A stretch of 57,286 bases of DNA from Bacteroidales bacterium (GTDB lineage: Bacteria > Bacteroidota > Bacteroidia > Bacteroidales > Muribaculaceae): contig JAUNFY010000010.1 of assembly GCA_030524805.1 (NCBI GenBank), positions 1 through 57,286 of the forward strand, given 5' to 3'. The translations under genes were made by a program, and so were the position numbers. This document shows, piece after piece, positions 1 to 9,951 of the stretch (position 1 is the first letter of the stretch; each line of letters starts with the position of its first letter). The notes beneath the pieces were generated by a model that saw only the letters and a program-made list of their open reading frames with translations, was not told the DNA's origin and did not search any database.

Positions 1-100
1 GATTATCCATGATTATTCATGATTGCGCTTGATGAGCCATGAATATCCCGCAAATAATCCGGCAGCCGCGTAGATAACATGAAAATAACGCTTATAAAAG

Positions 101-131
101 TTGCGTGATTCGATTTTCTTTGTTACTTTTG
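101..131 (+). promoter_or_regulatory. Bacteroidota-type promoter of nadE
   Basis: TTG at 101-103 and TACTTTTG at 124-131 are 20 bp apart, matching the phylum's TTTG / TAnnTTTG promoter. Transcription should begin near 137. This places the in-frame TTG at 135 at or before the transcript start and favours the ATG at 156. Bases 1-100 hold no gene I can support. Confidence 0.65.
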
Positions 132-155
132 TAGTTGAATAACCAGATTTCTGAC

Positions 156-2117
156 ATGAACAAATACGGATATATCAGAGTTGCAGCAGCATATCCGGAA
201 GTGGCTCTTGCCAATCCGAAGCTCAACGCCGAAAGAATCGCCGACATGATCGGCTCACTTTCCGGCAACGGCGCGGAACTTATCGTCTTTCCGGAACTCA
301 GCCTCACCGGCTACACCTGCGGCGACTTATTCAACCAACACATACTGCTCGATGCGGCGCTCGACCAACTCTCTACCCTCTGCGCCGCTACTTCCACCAC
401 CGGAAGCACTGCCATCGTGGGTCTTCCGGTAAGATACCGCGGACGACTTTACAACTGCGCGGCCGTTATTCAACGCGGTGAAATACTTGGCATTGTACCT
501 AAATGCTATCTCCCCAACTATAATGAGTTTTACGAAAAAAGATGGTTCTCATCCGGTCTGCAGCTTTACGTTCCGGATGGCAAACAATACAATACCATAG
601 AAATCGGCGGCCATGAGATTCCTTTCGGCATAAACATTCTCTTCCGCTCCGGAAACGTCAAGTTTGGCGTGGAGATATGCGAAGACATGTGGGTGCCCAA
701 TCCGCCGAGCACAACCCTCAGCGTGGCAGGAGCCGACATAATCGCCAACCTCAGCGCCACCGATGAGATCATAGGGAAACACTCTTTCCTGCTTTCACTG
801 CTGCGCGAGCGCTCGTCGAGATGCAAATGCGGATACGTCTATGCGTCGTCGGGGCCGGGCGAGTCAAGCACCGACCTCGTCTTCTCCGGCAACGCCATAA
901 TAGCCGAGGACGGAGAGATATTATGCCAGACCGAACGGTTCCGCAGAATGCCGAGCTATGCCATAGCCGACATTGACGTAGAAAAAATACGCAATGCGCG
1001 CCAGCGCCAGTCGAGCTTCGGACAGAACGACATCGTGCTTCCCACTTTCGGCTCGAAAGAATCGGGACAGTCACTGCCTGATGGACCGCTCATGCGCAAT
1101 ATCCTGCCTTATCCCTTCATAGTCTCCGACCCGAATCTTTTCAAAGAACAATGCGATGAAATCATCGCCATCCAGTCGTGGGGGCTCGAGCAACGCCTTG
1201 TAGCCACCAACTGCAAGTCGCTCGTGATCGGCATCTCCGGAGGCCTCGATTCCACACTCGCTTTGCTCGTGGCAGTGAGAGCCTTCGACAACCTTGGCCT
1301 CGACAGAAAGGGAATATTGGGAGTGACGATGCCCGGGTTCGGCACATCCGACCGCACCCACAACAATGCCACCGAACTGATGAACCTCATGGGCATCTCG
1401 CATCAGGAAATCAGCATTGCGAAGGCAGTAACCCAACATTTTGCCGACATCGGGCATGACATGGAGAAGCACGATGCCACCTACGAAAACTCGCAGGCGC
1501 GCGAAAGGACCCAGATTCTCATGGACCTCGCCAACCAAACCGGAGGCATGGTGCTCGGCACCGGTGACCTTTCGGAACTTGCCCTCGGATGGTGCACCTA
1601 CAATGGCGACCACATGTCGATGTATGGAGTGAACGCGTCAGTGCCAAAGACACTGATACGCCATCTTGTAGGTCACATGGCGCTCGGTTTCGCCCCCGAT
1701 ATCCGAAGCATTCTCGAAGACATCGTCAACACCCCGATCAGTCCCGAACTCACGCCAGCCGACAAAGACGGCAAGATAGCGCAAAAGACGGAAGACCTCG
1801 TGGGCCCCTACGACCTGCACGATTTCTTCATCTACAACATCATAAAGGAAGGTTTCTCCCCCTCGAAAACCTACATGCTGGCATGCAAGGCTTTTGCGGA
1901 AGGGCCTTATTCCGACGACCGACCCGTGTTCTCTCCCGAAACCATCAAGAAATGGCTCGTAACCTTCATCCGCAGATTCTTCAGCCAGCAGTTCAAACGC
2001 AGCTGCATGCCCGACGGCCCGAAGGTAGGCCCGGTATCCTTCTCCCCGCGCGGCGACCTCCGGATGCCATCCGACGCTTCCGCAAGCCTGTGGATGTCGG
2101 AGGCAGAGGCCTTGTGA
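156..2117 (+). CDS. nadE: Glutamine-dependent NAD+ synthetase
   Basis: Last step of NAD synthesis: ATP-dependent amidation of nicotinic acid adenine dinucleotide using ammonia released from glutamine. The N-terminal half is a carbon-nitrogen hydrolase domain with the Glu-Lys-Cys triad visible at E47 (FPELSLTGY), K116 (VPKCY) and C175 (VEICEDMW), counted from the ATG at 156. The C-terminal half is an NAD synthase PP-loop ATPase with SGGLDS at about 361-366. At 653 residues it is full length for the two-domain form. An in-frame TTG at 135 would add seven residues, but it lies on the predicted transcription start, so the ATG at 156 is preferred. The next gene, tsaC, follows after 50 bp in the same direction. 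Confidence 0.95.
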   Translation: MNKYGYIRVAAAYPEVALANPKLNAERIADMIGSLSGNGAELIVFPELSLTGYTCGDLFNQHILLDAALDQLSTLCAATSTTGSTAIVGLPVRYRGRLYNCAAVIQRGEILGIVPKCYLPNYNEFYEKRWFSSGLQLYVPDGKQYNTIEIGGHEIPFGINILFRSGNVKFGVEICEDMWVPNPPSTTLSVAGADIIANLSATDEIIGKHSFLLSLLRERSSRCKCGYVYASSGPGESSTDLVFSGNAIIAEDGEILCQTERFRRMPSYAIADIDVEKIRNARQRQSSFGQNDIVLPTFGSKESGQSLPDGPLMRNILPYPFIVSDPNLFKEQCDEIIAIQSWGLEQRLVATNCKSLVIGISGGLDSTLALLVAVRAFDNLGLDRKGILGVTMPGFGTSDRTHNNATELMNLMGISHQEISIAKAVTQHFADIGHDMEKHDATYENSQARERTQILMDLANQTGGMVLGTGDLSELALGWCTYNGDHMSMYGVNASVPKTLIRHLVGHMALGFAPDIRSILEDIVNTPISPELTPADKDGKIAQKTEDLVGPYDLHDFFIYNIIKEGFSPSKTYMLACKAFAEGPYSDDRPVFSPETIKKWLVTFIRRFFSQQFKRSCMPDGPKVGPVSFSPRGDLRMPSDASASLWMSEAEAL

Positions 2118-2167
2118 TGCTGCGGCGTGCACGTAAATATATGATCGCTTAATCCAAATCTGAAATT

Positions 2168-2767
2168 GTGGACATAGAAAACAATACACCAAGATATGAG
2201 GGATATGAGGAAGACGACCTCCGCAATGCCCTCGACACGCTGCGGAAAGGTGGCATCATCCTCTACCCTACCGATACCGTATGGGGCATCGGCTGCGACG
2301 CGCGCAATGCCGAAGCCGTGGCTAAGATCTACGACCTGAAGAAAAGGGCAGACTCAAAGTCGATGCTCGTTCTCGTGGGTTCGGAGGGAATGCTTCAGCG
2401 CACCGTGAAAGAAGTGCCCGACATAGCATGGCAGTTGATCGATGCTGCCGTGAACCCGATGACAATAATCTATGATGACGCCGTAGGCGTGGCTCCCAAC
2501 CTCATCGCCTCCGACGGAAGCCTGGGCATAAGGATAACGTCGGAAAAATTCAGCCGCGCGCTCTGCGACAGGCTGAGGGCTCCTCTCGTATCGACTTCGG
2601 CCAACGTGAGCGGTGAACCGACACCTCACTCTTTTGCGGAGATATCTCCGGCCATCATCGATGGCGTCGACTACGTGTGCCGCTACAGAAGAGACGACGA
2701 TAAGGAAGCGAAGCCGAGCAACATCATAAAAATTACGCGTGGCAACATTGTGAAGGTGATCAGATGA
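2168..2767 (+). CDS. tsaC: L-threonylcarbamoyladenylate synthase, YrdC/TsaC family
   Basis: Makes threonylcarbamoyl-AMP from threonine, bicarbonate and ATP, the first step of t6A37 tRNA modification. The 199 residues are a single YrdC domain with the GGIILYPTDTVWGIGC entry segment, the KKR of the binding pocket and STSANVSG near residue 143. It lacks the extra Sua5 domain, so it is the short TsaC type. The start is a GTG; I see no in-frame ATG between it and the YrdC core. Its stop overlaps the next gene's start (ATGA at 2764-2767), so the two are probably translationally coupled. Confidence 0.9.
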   Translation: MDIENNTPRYEGYEEDDLRNALDTLRKGGIILYPTDTVWGIGCDARNAEAVAKIYDLKKRADSKSMLVLVGSEGMLQRTVKEVPDIAWQLIDAAVNPMTIIYDDAVGVAPNLIASDGSLGIRITSEKFSRALCDRLRAPLVSTSANVSGEPTPHSFAEISPAIIDGVDYVCRYRRDDDKEAKPSNIIKITRGNIVKVIR

Positions 2768-4185
2768 AAGGAATGACAGCATCTATAAGGAGCGAACGCA
2801 CGAAGCTTGTGTTGACGGACTGGGTGACCGCCAACCTCTCGGTGTTTGTATTCAATATCTTCAGATGCTTCATGGCCAACCCTCTCCACGACTCGATAAG
2901 CGACGTGGCTAACTATATCATGCAGCCGAAACTCTGCATGGAACAGTTTCTTATCCCGCTCATCCTTCTGTTTCTTTACTGGATCTCTGGGTTCTACAAC
3001 AATCCCTTCGGCAAATCACGCTTCTACGAACTGCTCAACACGGCACTCATCTCCGCCATCAGCACCATCCTCATACATCTGAGCCTGCTCACCAACGACC
3101 AGATGAACGACATCGAGGCAAACCTGGTGCAGATAGTCTTGATTTTCCTTATCTTCTTCAGCCTGACCTTTTCCGGACGCCTTTTCGTCATCAACAGGCA
3201 GATAAGGCATTTCAAGAAAAAGGAATGGAAATACCGGGCCGTCGTGGTCGGCAATTCCTCCAAGGCTCACGCCCTCGCACGCCAGATTTCCGGCAGCAAA
3301 GCCATCATCACCACCGAGATAATCGGATTTTTCCACATTCCCGGCGAGGATGACAGCGACAACTCTGCATGGAATCTTGAGGACATCGCGCGGATATGTT
3401 CCGACCGCAATATCGATCATATCATAATATCGCCCGAAAAATCTGACGACAACACCGTGCTCAATCTCGTGTATCAGCTGTTTCCTCTCGGAATACCGCT
3501 GAAACTGAGTCCTGACACCATCAACTTCATGACATCTTCGATTCATCTCAAGGATATCTATGGCCAACCTTTGGTCGACCTTACGCATTCGAGGATGAGC
3601 GAAGGGAGCAAAAACATGAAGCGCACCATCGACGTGGTGGCAAGTGCCATAGTCCTCGTGCTATTGTCGCCGCTGTTCCTGCTGGTAGCCCTATGGGTGA
3701 GACTTGACTCTCCCGGACCTGCCTTCTACACCCAGCAGCGCATCGGGCTGAGGCAGAAACCTTTCAACATAATCAAATTCCGCACGATGCGCACCGATGC
3801 CGAAGCCGACGGTCCTCAGTTGAGCAATGATGATGACCCGAGGGTGACGCGCTACGGTCGATTCCTGCGGAAATACCGCATAGATGAGATACCACAGTTT
3901 TTCAACGTGTTGAAAGGCGACATGAGTCTTGTGGGGCCGAGGCCGGAGCGTGAGTTCTTCCTCCGCCAGATCATCAGGAAAGCACCCTACTACACGCTAC
4001 TCTATCAGACCCGGCCCGGCATCACGTCGTGGGGAATGGTGAAATACGGATATGCGTCGCATGTCGACGAAATGGTGGAGAGATCAAAATACGACCTGCT
4101 CTACATCAGCAACATGTCGATACTCGTGGATTTCAAGATCATGCTCTACACCGTGCTCACCATCCTGAAGGGTAAAGGCAAATGA
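2764..4185 (+). CDS. Polyprenyl sugar-phosphate transferase (WcaJ-type initiating glycosyltransferase)
   Basis: Transfers a sugar-1-phosphate to undecaprenyl phosphate, starting assembly of a surface polysaccharide at the cytoplasmic membrane. Hydrophobic segments occupy roughly residues 22-40, 61-78, 92-110 and 121-142. A Rossmann-like CoA-binding_3 region spans about 155-265. From residue 286 comes the bacterial sugar transferase domain: a reentrant hydrophobic helix (TIDVVASAIVLVLLSPLF), then IIKFRTMRTDAE, DEIPQFFNVLKGDMSLVGPRPE and the conserved C-terminus. The 473 residues match the usual length. The sugar cannot be told from sequence. No other glycan-locus genes are nearby, so it may act with a distant locus. 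Overlaps tsaC by 4 bp. Confidence 0.88.
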   Translation: MKGMTASIRSERTKLVLTDWVTANLSVFVFNIFRCFMANPLHDSISDVANYIMQPKLCMEQFLIPLILLFLYWISGFYNNPFGKSRFYELLNTALISAISTILIHLSLLTNDQMNDIEANLVQIVLIFLIFFSLTFSGRLFVINRQIRHFKKKEWKYRAVVVGNSSKAHALARQISGSKAIITTEIIGFFHIPGEDDSDNSAWNLEDIARICSDRNIDHIIISPEKSDDNTVLNLVYQLFPLGIPLKLSPDTINFMTSSIHLKDIYGQPLVDLTHSRMSEGSKNMKRTIDVVASAIVLVLLSPLFLLVALWVRLDSPGPAFYTQQRIGLRQKPFNIIKFRTMRTDAEADGPQLSNDDDPRVTRYGRFLRKYRIDEIPQFFNVLKGDMSLVGPRPEREFFLRQIIRKAPYYTLLYQTRPGITSWGMVKYGYASHVDEMVERSKYDLLYISNMSILVDFKIMLYTVLTILKGKGK

Positions 4186-4256
4186 TCGCGACGCAAGAGA
4201 TTGCCCGGCGACAGGAACACATATTAACCATACAAGCTAAAAAACGTATATAGAAA

Positions 4257-6056
4257 TTGGCATATAAAGAAACACACAACTGGTTTACCGACCGATGGGC
4301 CGAAGTGGTCAGCTGGCGTGAACGCCACATCAAGGAGCGGAATTTCGTGATATTTCTCGCCTTGGTGGTGGGTGTGGTGTGCGGATTCGCAGCCCAGCTG
4401 CTGAAATATCTTATCCACACCATCGCACATCTGCTGACATCGCACTTCAGCGCCACAACCGGCAACTGGCTCAATCTCGTCTACCCCGTAGTGGGCATAA
4501 TCATAGTGACAATTTTCATCAAATACGTGGTGAAAGACAACGTAAGCCATGGCGTCACCAAAGTGCTCTACGCTATCTCGAGGCGTAAATCGCGCCTCAA
4601 GAAAAAGCACATGTACGCGTCGCTCGTCGGGTCGGCCGTCACGATCGGTTTCGGCGGATCGGTCGGAGCCGAGGGCCCGATAGTCTACACAGGAGCCGCG
4701 ATAGGCTCCAACGTGGGGCAGGCGTTCCGGCTTTCTCCCCGCATCCTGATGCTACTCGTCGGTTGCGGAGCCGCCGCCGGTATCGCCGGAATCTTCCGCG
4801 CCCCTATCGCGGGGATGCTTTTCACACTTGAGGTGCTGATGATCGACCTCACCGGCGCCACCGTGATGCCCCTGCTCATATCTTCAATCAGCGGCGCCAC
4901 AGTGGCATACGTGCTTGAAGGTTACGGCGCGGAATTCTTCTTCTCGCAAAGCGAGCCCTTCATGACCACCCGCATTCCCTGGACCATCCTGCTCGGCGTG
5001 CTGTGCGGCTTCGTCAGCCTCTACTTCACCAAGATGATGTTCATGCTCGAAAGCTGGTTCGGCTCATTCAAGAGCCGCTGGATCAAGATCACGATAGGCG
5101 GAGTGATACTCGCCGGACTCATTTACGTATTTCCACCGCTCTACGGCGAAGGTTACGACGCCATCAACGTGCTTCTTGACGGCGACGTAAGGGGCATACT
5201 CGACGGATCAATCTTCTATGGCGACCGCATCAATCCCTGGTCGATCACGCTCTTCGTGACGTGCCTTGTGCTCACCAAAGTGCTGGCGACCACATCCACA
5301 AATGCCGCCGGCGGCGTTGGCGGCACCTTCGCGCCCTCGCTGTTCGTGGGAGCGATGACCGGATTCCTCTTCGCCTACGTGTTCAATCTCATGGACTTCG
5401 GCATCGAGCTGAGCCAGAAAAACTTCTCGCTCATGGGTATGGCCGGAGTGATGAGCGGAGTGATGCACGCACCGCTGATGGCAATCTTCCTTACCGCTGA
5501 AATGACAGGTGGCTACAACCTCTTCCTTCCGCTCCTGATTGTTTCGTGCCTTTCCTACATGACCATCAAGGCATTCATGCCCTACAGCATCTACACCATG
5601 CGACTCGCCAAGCAGGGCGACCTCCTCACCCATGAGAAAGACAAGACCGTGCTCACGCTGCTGAAGATCGACAACGTGATTGAGAAAGACTTCATCGAAG
5701 TTCATCCGGAGCAAAGCCTGAAGCAGATGGTGGAGGCTATCTCGATGAGCAGCCGCAACCTTTTCCCCGTGACAGACAACGACGGGATGCTGAAAGGAAT
5801 AGTGATTCTCGATGACATACGCAACATCATGTTCCGCCCGGATCTCTACCGCAAGATGCACGTGAGCCGTTTCATGGCGATGCCTCCGGCCAGAATAGAA
5901 ATCTCAGACACAATGGACAAGGTGATGAACACTTTCGACAAGACCGGTGCATGGAATCTTCCGGTTGTCGACAACGGCAGATACGTCGGTTTCGTATCCA
6001 AATCAAAGATCTTCAACTCCTACCGGAGGGTGCTCAAGCATTATGCCGACGACTGA
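4257..6056 (+). CDS. ClC family chloride channel/antiporter with C-terminal CBS pair
   Basis: Membrane ClC anion transporter. Many hydrophobic helices fill residues 30-440. The filter and gate region reads GFGGSVGAEGP with the gating glutamate at about E139 (GREGP in classic members), and a later GGTFAPSLFVGA matches the GxFxP anion-site motif. The soluble C-terminus from about 465 to 599 holds two CBS domains, which often bind adenine nucleotides. The start is a TTG because no in-frame ATG occurs before residue 119, well inside the membrane domain. Channel or H+/Cl- exchanger cannot be decided here. It follows the sugar transferase by 71 bp and precedes fmt, so it may belong to the tsaC-to-fmt run. 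Confidence 0.88.
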   Translation: MAYKETHNWFTDRWAEVVSWRERHIKERNFVIFLALVVGVVCGFAAQLLKYLIHTIAHLLTSHFSATTGNWLNLVYPVVGIIIVTIFIKYVVKDNVSHGVTKVLYAISRRKSRLKKKHMYASLVGSAVTIGFGGSVGAEGPIVYTGAAIGSNVGQAFRLSPRILMLLVGCGAAAGIAGIFRAPIAGMLFTLEVLMIDLTGATVMPLLISSISGATVAYVLEGYGAEFFFSQSEPFMTTRIPWTILLGVLCGFVSLYFTKMMFMLESWFGSFKSRWIKITIGGVILAGLIYVFPPLYGEGYDAINVLLDGDVRGILDGSIFYGDRINPWSITLFVTCLVLTKVLATTSTNAAGGVGGTFAPSLFVGAMTGFLFAYVFNLMDFGIELSQKNFSLMGMAGVMSGVMHAPLMAIFLTAEMTGGYNLFLPLLIVSCLSYMTIKAFMPYSIYTMRLAKQGDLLTHEKDKTVLTLLKIDNVIEKDFIEVHPEQSLKQMVEAISMSSRNLFPVTDNDGMLKGIVILDDIRNIMFRPDLYRKMHVSRFMAMPPARIEISDTMDKVMNTFDKTGAWNLPVVDNGRYVGFVSKSKIFNSYRRVLKHYADD

Positions 6057-6151
6057 GAGCAATCGCTGACACCACTAATGAGACAAAAGGAGACAGACAT
6101 TTTATAATCATATTTTTGCTAATCAAGTTTCTACAACCTCAACCTCACTGA

Positions 6152-7105
6152 ATGGACAAGAATAGTTTTAAGATAGTATTTTTCGGCACTCCCGAATTTG
6201 CCGTGGAGAGTCTTGACGCATTGGTAGGCAATGGATACAATGTGGCTGCAGTGGTGACGATGCCCGACAAGAAAGCGGGGCGCGGACATGCGCTGTTGCA
6301 GAGCGACGTGAAGAAATATGCCCTCTCTAAAGGGCTGCCCGTGCTTCAGCCGGAAAAACTGAAATCGCCCGATTTCATCACCCAACTGAAGGAAATAAAT
6401 GCCGATCTCTTCATAGTGATCGCTTTCAGGATGCTCCCGCGCGAGGTGTGGGACATGCCCCGTCTCGGCACTTTCAACCTGCACGCTTCCCTGCTGCCCA
6501 AATACCGCGGTGCTGCCCCCATCAACCGCGCCGTGATGAACGGTGAGACTGAAACCGGAGTGACCACTTTCTTCCTCAAACATGAGATCGACACCGGCGA
6601 CATGATAAGGCAGGAAAAGATCGACATACTTCCTGAAGACAACGTAGGCGACGTGCACGACAAACTGATGCATCTCGGTGCGCAGATGGTGGTGGATACT
6701 GTCGACTCCATCCTCGACGGCACTATCCGCACCACACCGCAGCCTGAGGGTGAGTTCACTCCGGCACCCAAGATTTTCAAGGAGGATTGCCAGATAAACT
6801 GGACGGCTACATGCTCGCAGATTCATAATCATGTGCGCGGCCTGAGCCCCTACCCTGCCGCGTGGACCACCATGCAGGAAAAATCGGGTAAACTGCTTGA
6901 CTGCAAGGTTTTCGAAACCGTCACTACCGAGGATTCATGCTTCGGCCATGAACCGGGCGAAGTAAAGATAGACGGCAAAGAACTGCGTGTAGCTACCGGC
7001 GACCGCTGGATAAAGATAGCGTCGCTGCAACCGGCAGGCAAGAAACGTATGGAAGCCTCAGCCTTCCTGTTGGGTTATCATCCGGAGCGTTTCATCTCGA
7101 AATAA
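6152..7105 (+). CDS. fmt: Methionyl-tRNA formyltransferase
   Basis: Formylates initiator Met-tRNA using 10-formyltetrahydrofolate. The N-terminal formyltransferase domain carries FNLHASLLPKYRGAAP with catalytic N109 and H111, and the matching Asp of EIDTGD at about D150. The C-terminal tRNA-binding domain starts near residue 205. At 317 residues it is normal length. It follows the ClC gene by 95 bp on the same strand and ends before a hairpin at 7152-7187. Confidence 0.95.
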   Translation: MDKNSFKIVFFGTPEFAVESLDALVGNGYNVAAVVTMPDKKAGRGHALLQSDVKKYALSKGLPVLQPEKLKSPDFITQLKEINADLFIVIAFRMLPREVWDMPRLGTFNLHASLLPKYRGAAPINRAVMNGETETGVTTFFLKHEIDTGDMIRQEKIDILPEDNVGDVHDKLMHLGAQMVVDTVDSILDGTIRTTPQPEGEFTPAPKIFKEDCQINWTATCSQIHNHVRGLSPYPAAWTTMQEKSGKLLDCKVFETVTTEDSCFGHEPGEVKIDGKELRVATGDRWIKIASLQPAGKKRMEASAFLLGYHPERFISK

Positions 7106-7151
7106 GCACCAAGTCAGAAATCCACGAAAAAAAATATAAAACACACACTGG

Positions 7152-7187
7152 ACCCGGAGCCGAAAAATAAACTTTTCGACTCCGGGT
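7152..7187. terminator. Hairpin between converging fmt and cvrA
   Basis: ACCCGGAG at 7152-7159 pairs with CTCCCGGGT-like CTCCGGGT at 7180-7187, and inside it CGAAAA pairs with TTTTCG, with one opposed mismatch and a 6-nt loop. Only three T follow on the plus strand, so it is a modest terminator that could serve both converging genes. Confidence 0.6.
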
Positions 7188-7273
7188 TTATGGTATTGTC
7201 GCAATGCGAAAGCGGCAATGTAGCAACAGTATGCAGTAACAGTGTGCGGCAACAATCTATAAATTGCTGACGG

Positions 7274-8755
7274 TTACGTTTCCTTTATCATCAGCAATTT
7301 GTCTCCGGCGTGGAGACGGCGCGTGCCGTTGGGCACTATGTAGCGATCACCCCGCTTGATCATTATCACCAGACAACCTTCCGGCAACGTCATGTCGCGC
7401 AGAGTGTTGCCTCTTGACAAATGGGCGGAATTGAGAGTGATGGTCTGCAGGCTGGTTGGGATATCGTCGGCAAGTTCCACGCCGAAGTTGTCGTCAGATT
7501 CGGCTGTGTCGTCGACAAGACCGAGACGGCAGGCCACGCCAATAACGGATGTGCCTTGAATAAGAAGCGACAACAATGTGATGAAAAACACGATGTTGAA
7601 GATCTGCGAGGCTCCCTCTATTTCCGCCACCACCGGATAGGTGGCAAAAATGATCGGCACCGCACCCCTCAGGCCTACCCACGACACAAACAACTTGGGC
7701 CGCAGGCCAATCTTGCGGAAAGGAGCAAGCGAGAGAAACACACTGACGGGACGCCCCACCGCAATCATGAAAGCGCCGATGATGAGCGAAACAGCCGCAA
7801 CATCTATCATTTCATGAGGATTGACCAGAAGTCCGAGCATAAGGAACACCACTATCTGCGCAAGCCAGGCCATTCCATCTATAAACTTCGAAAGGCCACG
7901 GTGGTTGGGCAGCTGAGCGTTGCCGAGCACAATTCCGCATATATACACAGCCAGATAGCCATTGCCCGAGAGAGCCGAAACAAGCGTAAAGGTCAGGAAC
8001 ACACACCCTAACATCATGATTGCAACCATTGAGGTAAGCTGCGATGCGTCTTCCTGTACTTTTGAGCCCCGTCCGAGCCGCTGATAAAGGGCGATGAGTC
8101 TGATGGCGATACGCCCCATCAGATAGCCACCTATCGCACCCACCCCGAACTGCAGCAACAGCTCCATGATTATGGAGCCGGCCGAGAGGTCCGCACCAAT
8201 GGTTATGGTTTCAATCAATATGATTGTCAGCATATATGCCATAGGGTCGTTGGATCCGCTCTCGAGTTCGAGCATAGGGCGCAGATTGTTGCGCAGCCCG
8301 ACCTTCTGGCTCCCCAGAATTCCGAAGACCGAAGCAGAGTCGGTAGACGACATCGTGGCGGCAAGCAGAAGCGAGGGCAAAAGCGCGAAGTGGATGTTGG
8401 TCCAGCTCATGCCCGAGAGCCACCAGATGAAGAGGCCCGTTATCCCGGCGGTGAGCAGCACACCGACTGTAGAGAGTACCAAACCGGGACCAAGAACCGG
8501 CCTGATGGCTGATATCTTGGTGCCCATGCCGCCCGAAAACAGTATAATGCAAAGGGCAATCATGCCGATGAACTGTGCGGAGTGCATGTTGCCAAACTGA
8601 ATGCCGAGGCCATCGCAACCGAAGCCCATGCCCACAAGCAAGAAAATGAGAAGCAGAGGGAATCCGAACCTGTAGCTTGTCTTGCCGAACAGCACACCTG
8701 CGATAAGCAGCGCAGATCCGATCAGCAGAATATTTTCAGAAGTGATGTAATCCAT
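7274..8755 (-). CDS. K+/H+ antiporter, CvrA/NhaP2 type, with TrkA-C domain
   Basis: CPA1-family monovalent cation/proton antiporter of the cytoplasmic membrane. About twelve hydrophobic helices cover residues 8-400 (for example the FSGGMGTK region and TDSASVFGILGS, which holds the acidic residue of the ion path). The last 80 residues form a TrkA-C-like domain ending in LHAGDKLLMIKE, the combination seen in CvrA-type potassium/proton antiporters. 493 residues is normal. The cation is inferred from domain layout. It lies 57 bp downstream of the aldo/keto reductase on the same strand. Confidence 0.85.
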   Translation of the reverse strand: MDYITSENILLIGSALLIAGVLFGKTSYRFGFPLLLIFLLVGMGFGCDGLGIQFGNMHSAQFIGMIALCIILFSGGMGTKISAIRPVLGPGLVLSTVGVLLTAGITGLFIWWLSGMSWTNIHFALLPSLLLAATMSSTDSASVFGILGSQKVGLRNNLRPMLELESGSNDPMAYMLTIILIETITIGADLSAGSIIMELLLQFGVGAIGGYLMGRIAIRLIALYQRLGRGSKVQEDASQLTSMVAIMMLGCVFLTFTLVSALSGNGYLAVYICGIVLGNAQLPNHRGLSKFIDGMAWLAQIVVFLMLGLLVNPHEMIDVAAVSLIIGAFMIAVGRPVSVFLSLAPFRKIGLRPKLFVSWVGLRGAVPIIFATYPVVAEIEGASQIFNIVFFITLLSLLIQGTSVIGVACRLGLVDDTAESDDNFGVELADDIPTSLQTITLNSAHLSRGNTLRDMTLPEGCLVIMIKRGDRYIVPNGTRRLHAGDKLLMIKET

Positions 8756-8812
8756 TGTTGTAACTTAGAATATATATGAATATATTGAAGGTCGCAACAT
8801 CGCTCCATTTTA

Positions 8813-9826
8813 CTATAACGACATGCCTTCAACGATATGATCGATCGCAGTCAGTTCCTCGCGTGAGAACTCCATCTTCGCCACGGCCTGCAGCGAATCG
8901 GCAAGCTGCGCCGTGCTGCTGCTGCCTACAATCACAGATGTGACGCCCGGATGAGCGAGAACCCACGAGAGCGACATCTGGGCAAGCGTCTGCCCACGCT
9001 TCGCCGCTATTTCATTGAGGCTGCGCACTTTCTCTATAAGTTCACCGCTAATCTGCGAGGTCTTGAGAAACTTACCCTGCATGGCACGCGAATCGGCCGG
9101 TATGCCATTGAGGTAGCGACCGGTAAGCACTCCCTGCGCAAGAGGTGAGAAACCGATGAATCCGACACCATTCTCAACGACATTGTCGAGTGTTCCATCA
9201 AGCGACACCCTTCTGTCGATCATGTTCAGGCGATCCTGGAATATCAGGCACGGAACGTCGTGCCGGCGCAGATAATCAAAGCCGAATTTCGCTGCCTCCA
9301 CCGGCCAGCGAGAGATGCCGACGTAGAGAGCTTTGCCCGCCCTGACGATATCTACCAATGCTTGAAGGGTTTCCTCAAGAGGAGTGTCGGGATCATAGCG
9401 ATGGCTGTAGAAAACATCGAAGTAGTCAAGATGGGTGCGACGGAGGCTCTGGTCGACGGAGGCCATGAGATATTTGCGCGATCCCCAGTTGCCGTAAGGC
9501 CCGGGCCACATGTCGTAGCCGGCTTTTGAAGCCACAAACATTTCGTCGCGGTAGGGACGGAACGACTTGTCGAATACATATCCGAAAGTTTCTTCCGCGG
9601 TGCCGTAGCCGGGACCATAGTTGTTAGCCAGGTCAAACGAGGTCACGCCATGATCGAAGGCATATCTCATCATTTCCTTGCTGCGCTCGAGAGGAGCCGT
9701 TTCGCCGAAATTATGCCAGAAACCGAGCGATATCACCGGCAGAAAGATGCCACTGTTGCCACAACGGCGATACACCATGCCGCAATCGTATCTATCCGTT
9801 GCAGCCTTATACATTTCTTCTATCAT
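8813..9826 (-). CDS. Aldo/keto reductase, YghZ-like
   Basis: NADPH-dependent carbonyl reductase of the aldo/keto reductase superfamily, closest in appearance to the YghZ (L-glyceraldehyde 3-phosphate reductase) group. The tetrad is visible as Asp and Tyr in FDLANNYGPG, Lys in VASKAGYD and His in DVFYSHRYD; the NADPH-binding VIVGSSSTAQLADSL lies near the C-terminus. The start is set at the ATG at 9826. An upstream in-frame ATG at 9970 would add 48 Lys- and Ile-rich residues lying across the promoter, so it is rejected. It is divergent from the Crp/Fnr regulator across a shared 234-bp region, so that regulator might control it (inference). Its substrate is unknown. Confidence 0.88.
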   Translation of the reverse strand: MIEEMYKAATDRYDCGMVYRRCGNSGIFLPVISLGFWHNFGETAPLERSKEMMRYAFDHGVTSFDLANNYGPGYGTAEETFGYVFDKSFRPYRDEMFVASKAGYDMWPGPYGNWGSRKYLMASVDQSLRRTHLDYFDVFYSHRYDPDTPLEETLQALVDIVRAGKALYVGISRWPVEAAKFGFDYLRRHDVPCLIFQDRLNMIDRRVSLDGTLDNVVENGVGFIGFSPLAQGVLTGRYLNGIPADSRAMQGKFLKTSQISGELIEKVRSLNEIAAKRGQTLAQMSLSWVLAHPGVTSVIVGSSSTAQLADSLQAVAKMEFSREELTAIDHIVEGMSL

Positions 9827-9881
9827 TGCTTTAGAGGTCTTATTGTGGGTTGATGAGCCACTTATGATTAAATTTATTTTA

Positions 9882-9912
9882 CAAAAATAATAAAATTCTG
9901 ATAACTTGCAAA
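9882..9912 (-). promoter_or_regulatory. Promoter of the aldo/keto reductase
   Basis: On the minus strand TTTG (9909-9912) and TATTTTTG (9882-9889) are exactly 19 bp apart, an ideal Bacteroidota promoter. The transcript would begin near 9876, giving a leader of about 50 nt before the ATG at 9826. Confidence 0.7.
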
Positions 9913-9951
9913 GGTTTTTTAATAAAATTTTACCAATCCAATTTTTTTTTG

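Noticed and set aside
135-155. TTG start adding seven residues to NadE
   Set aside because: It coincides with the predicted transcription start, and the ATG at 156 fits the family N-terminus.
4411-4419. TTATCCACA, a DnaA-box match
   Set aside because: A single match inside the ClC coding region with no cluster or AT-rich unwinding region.
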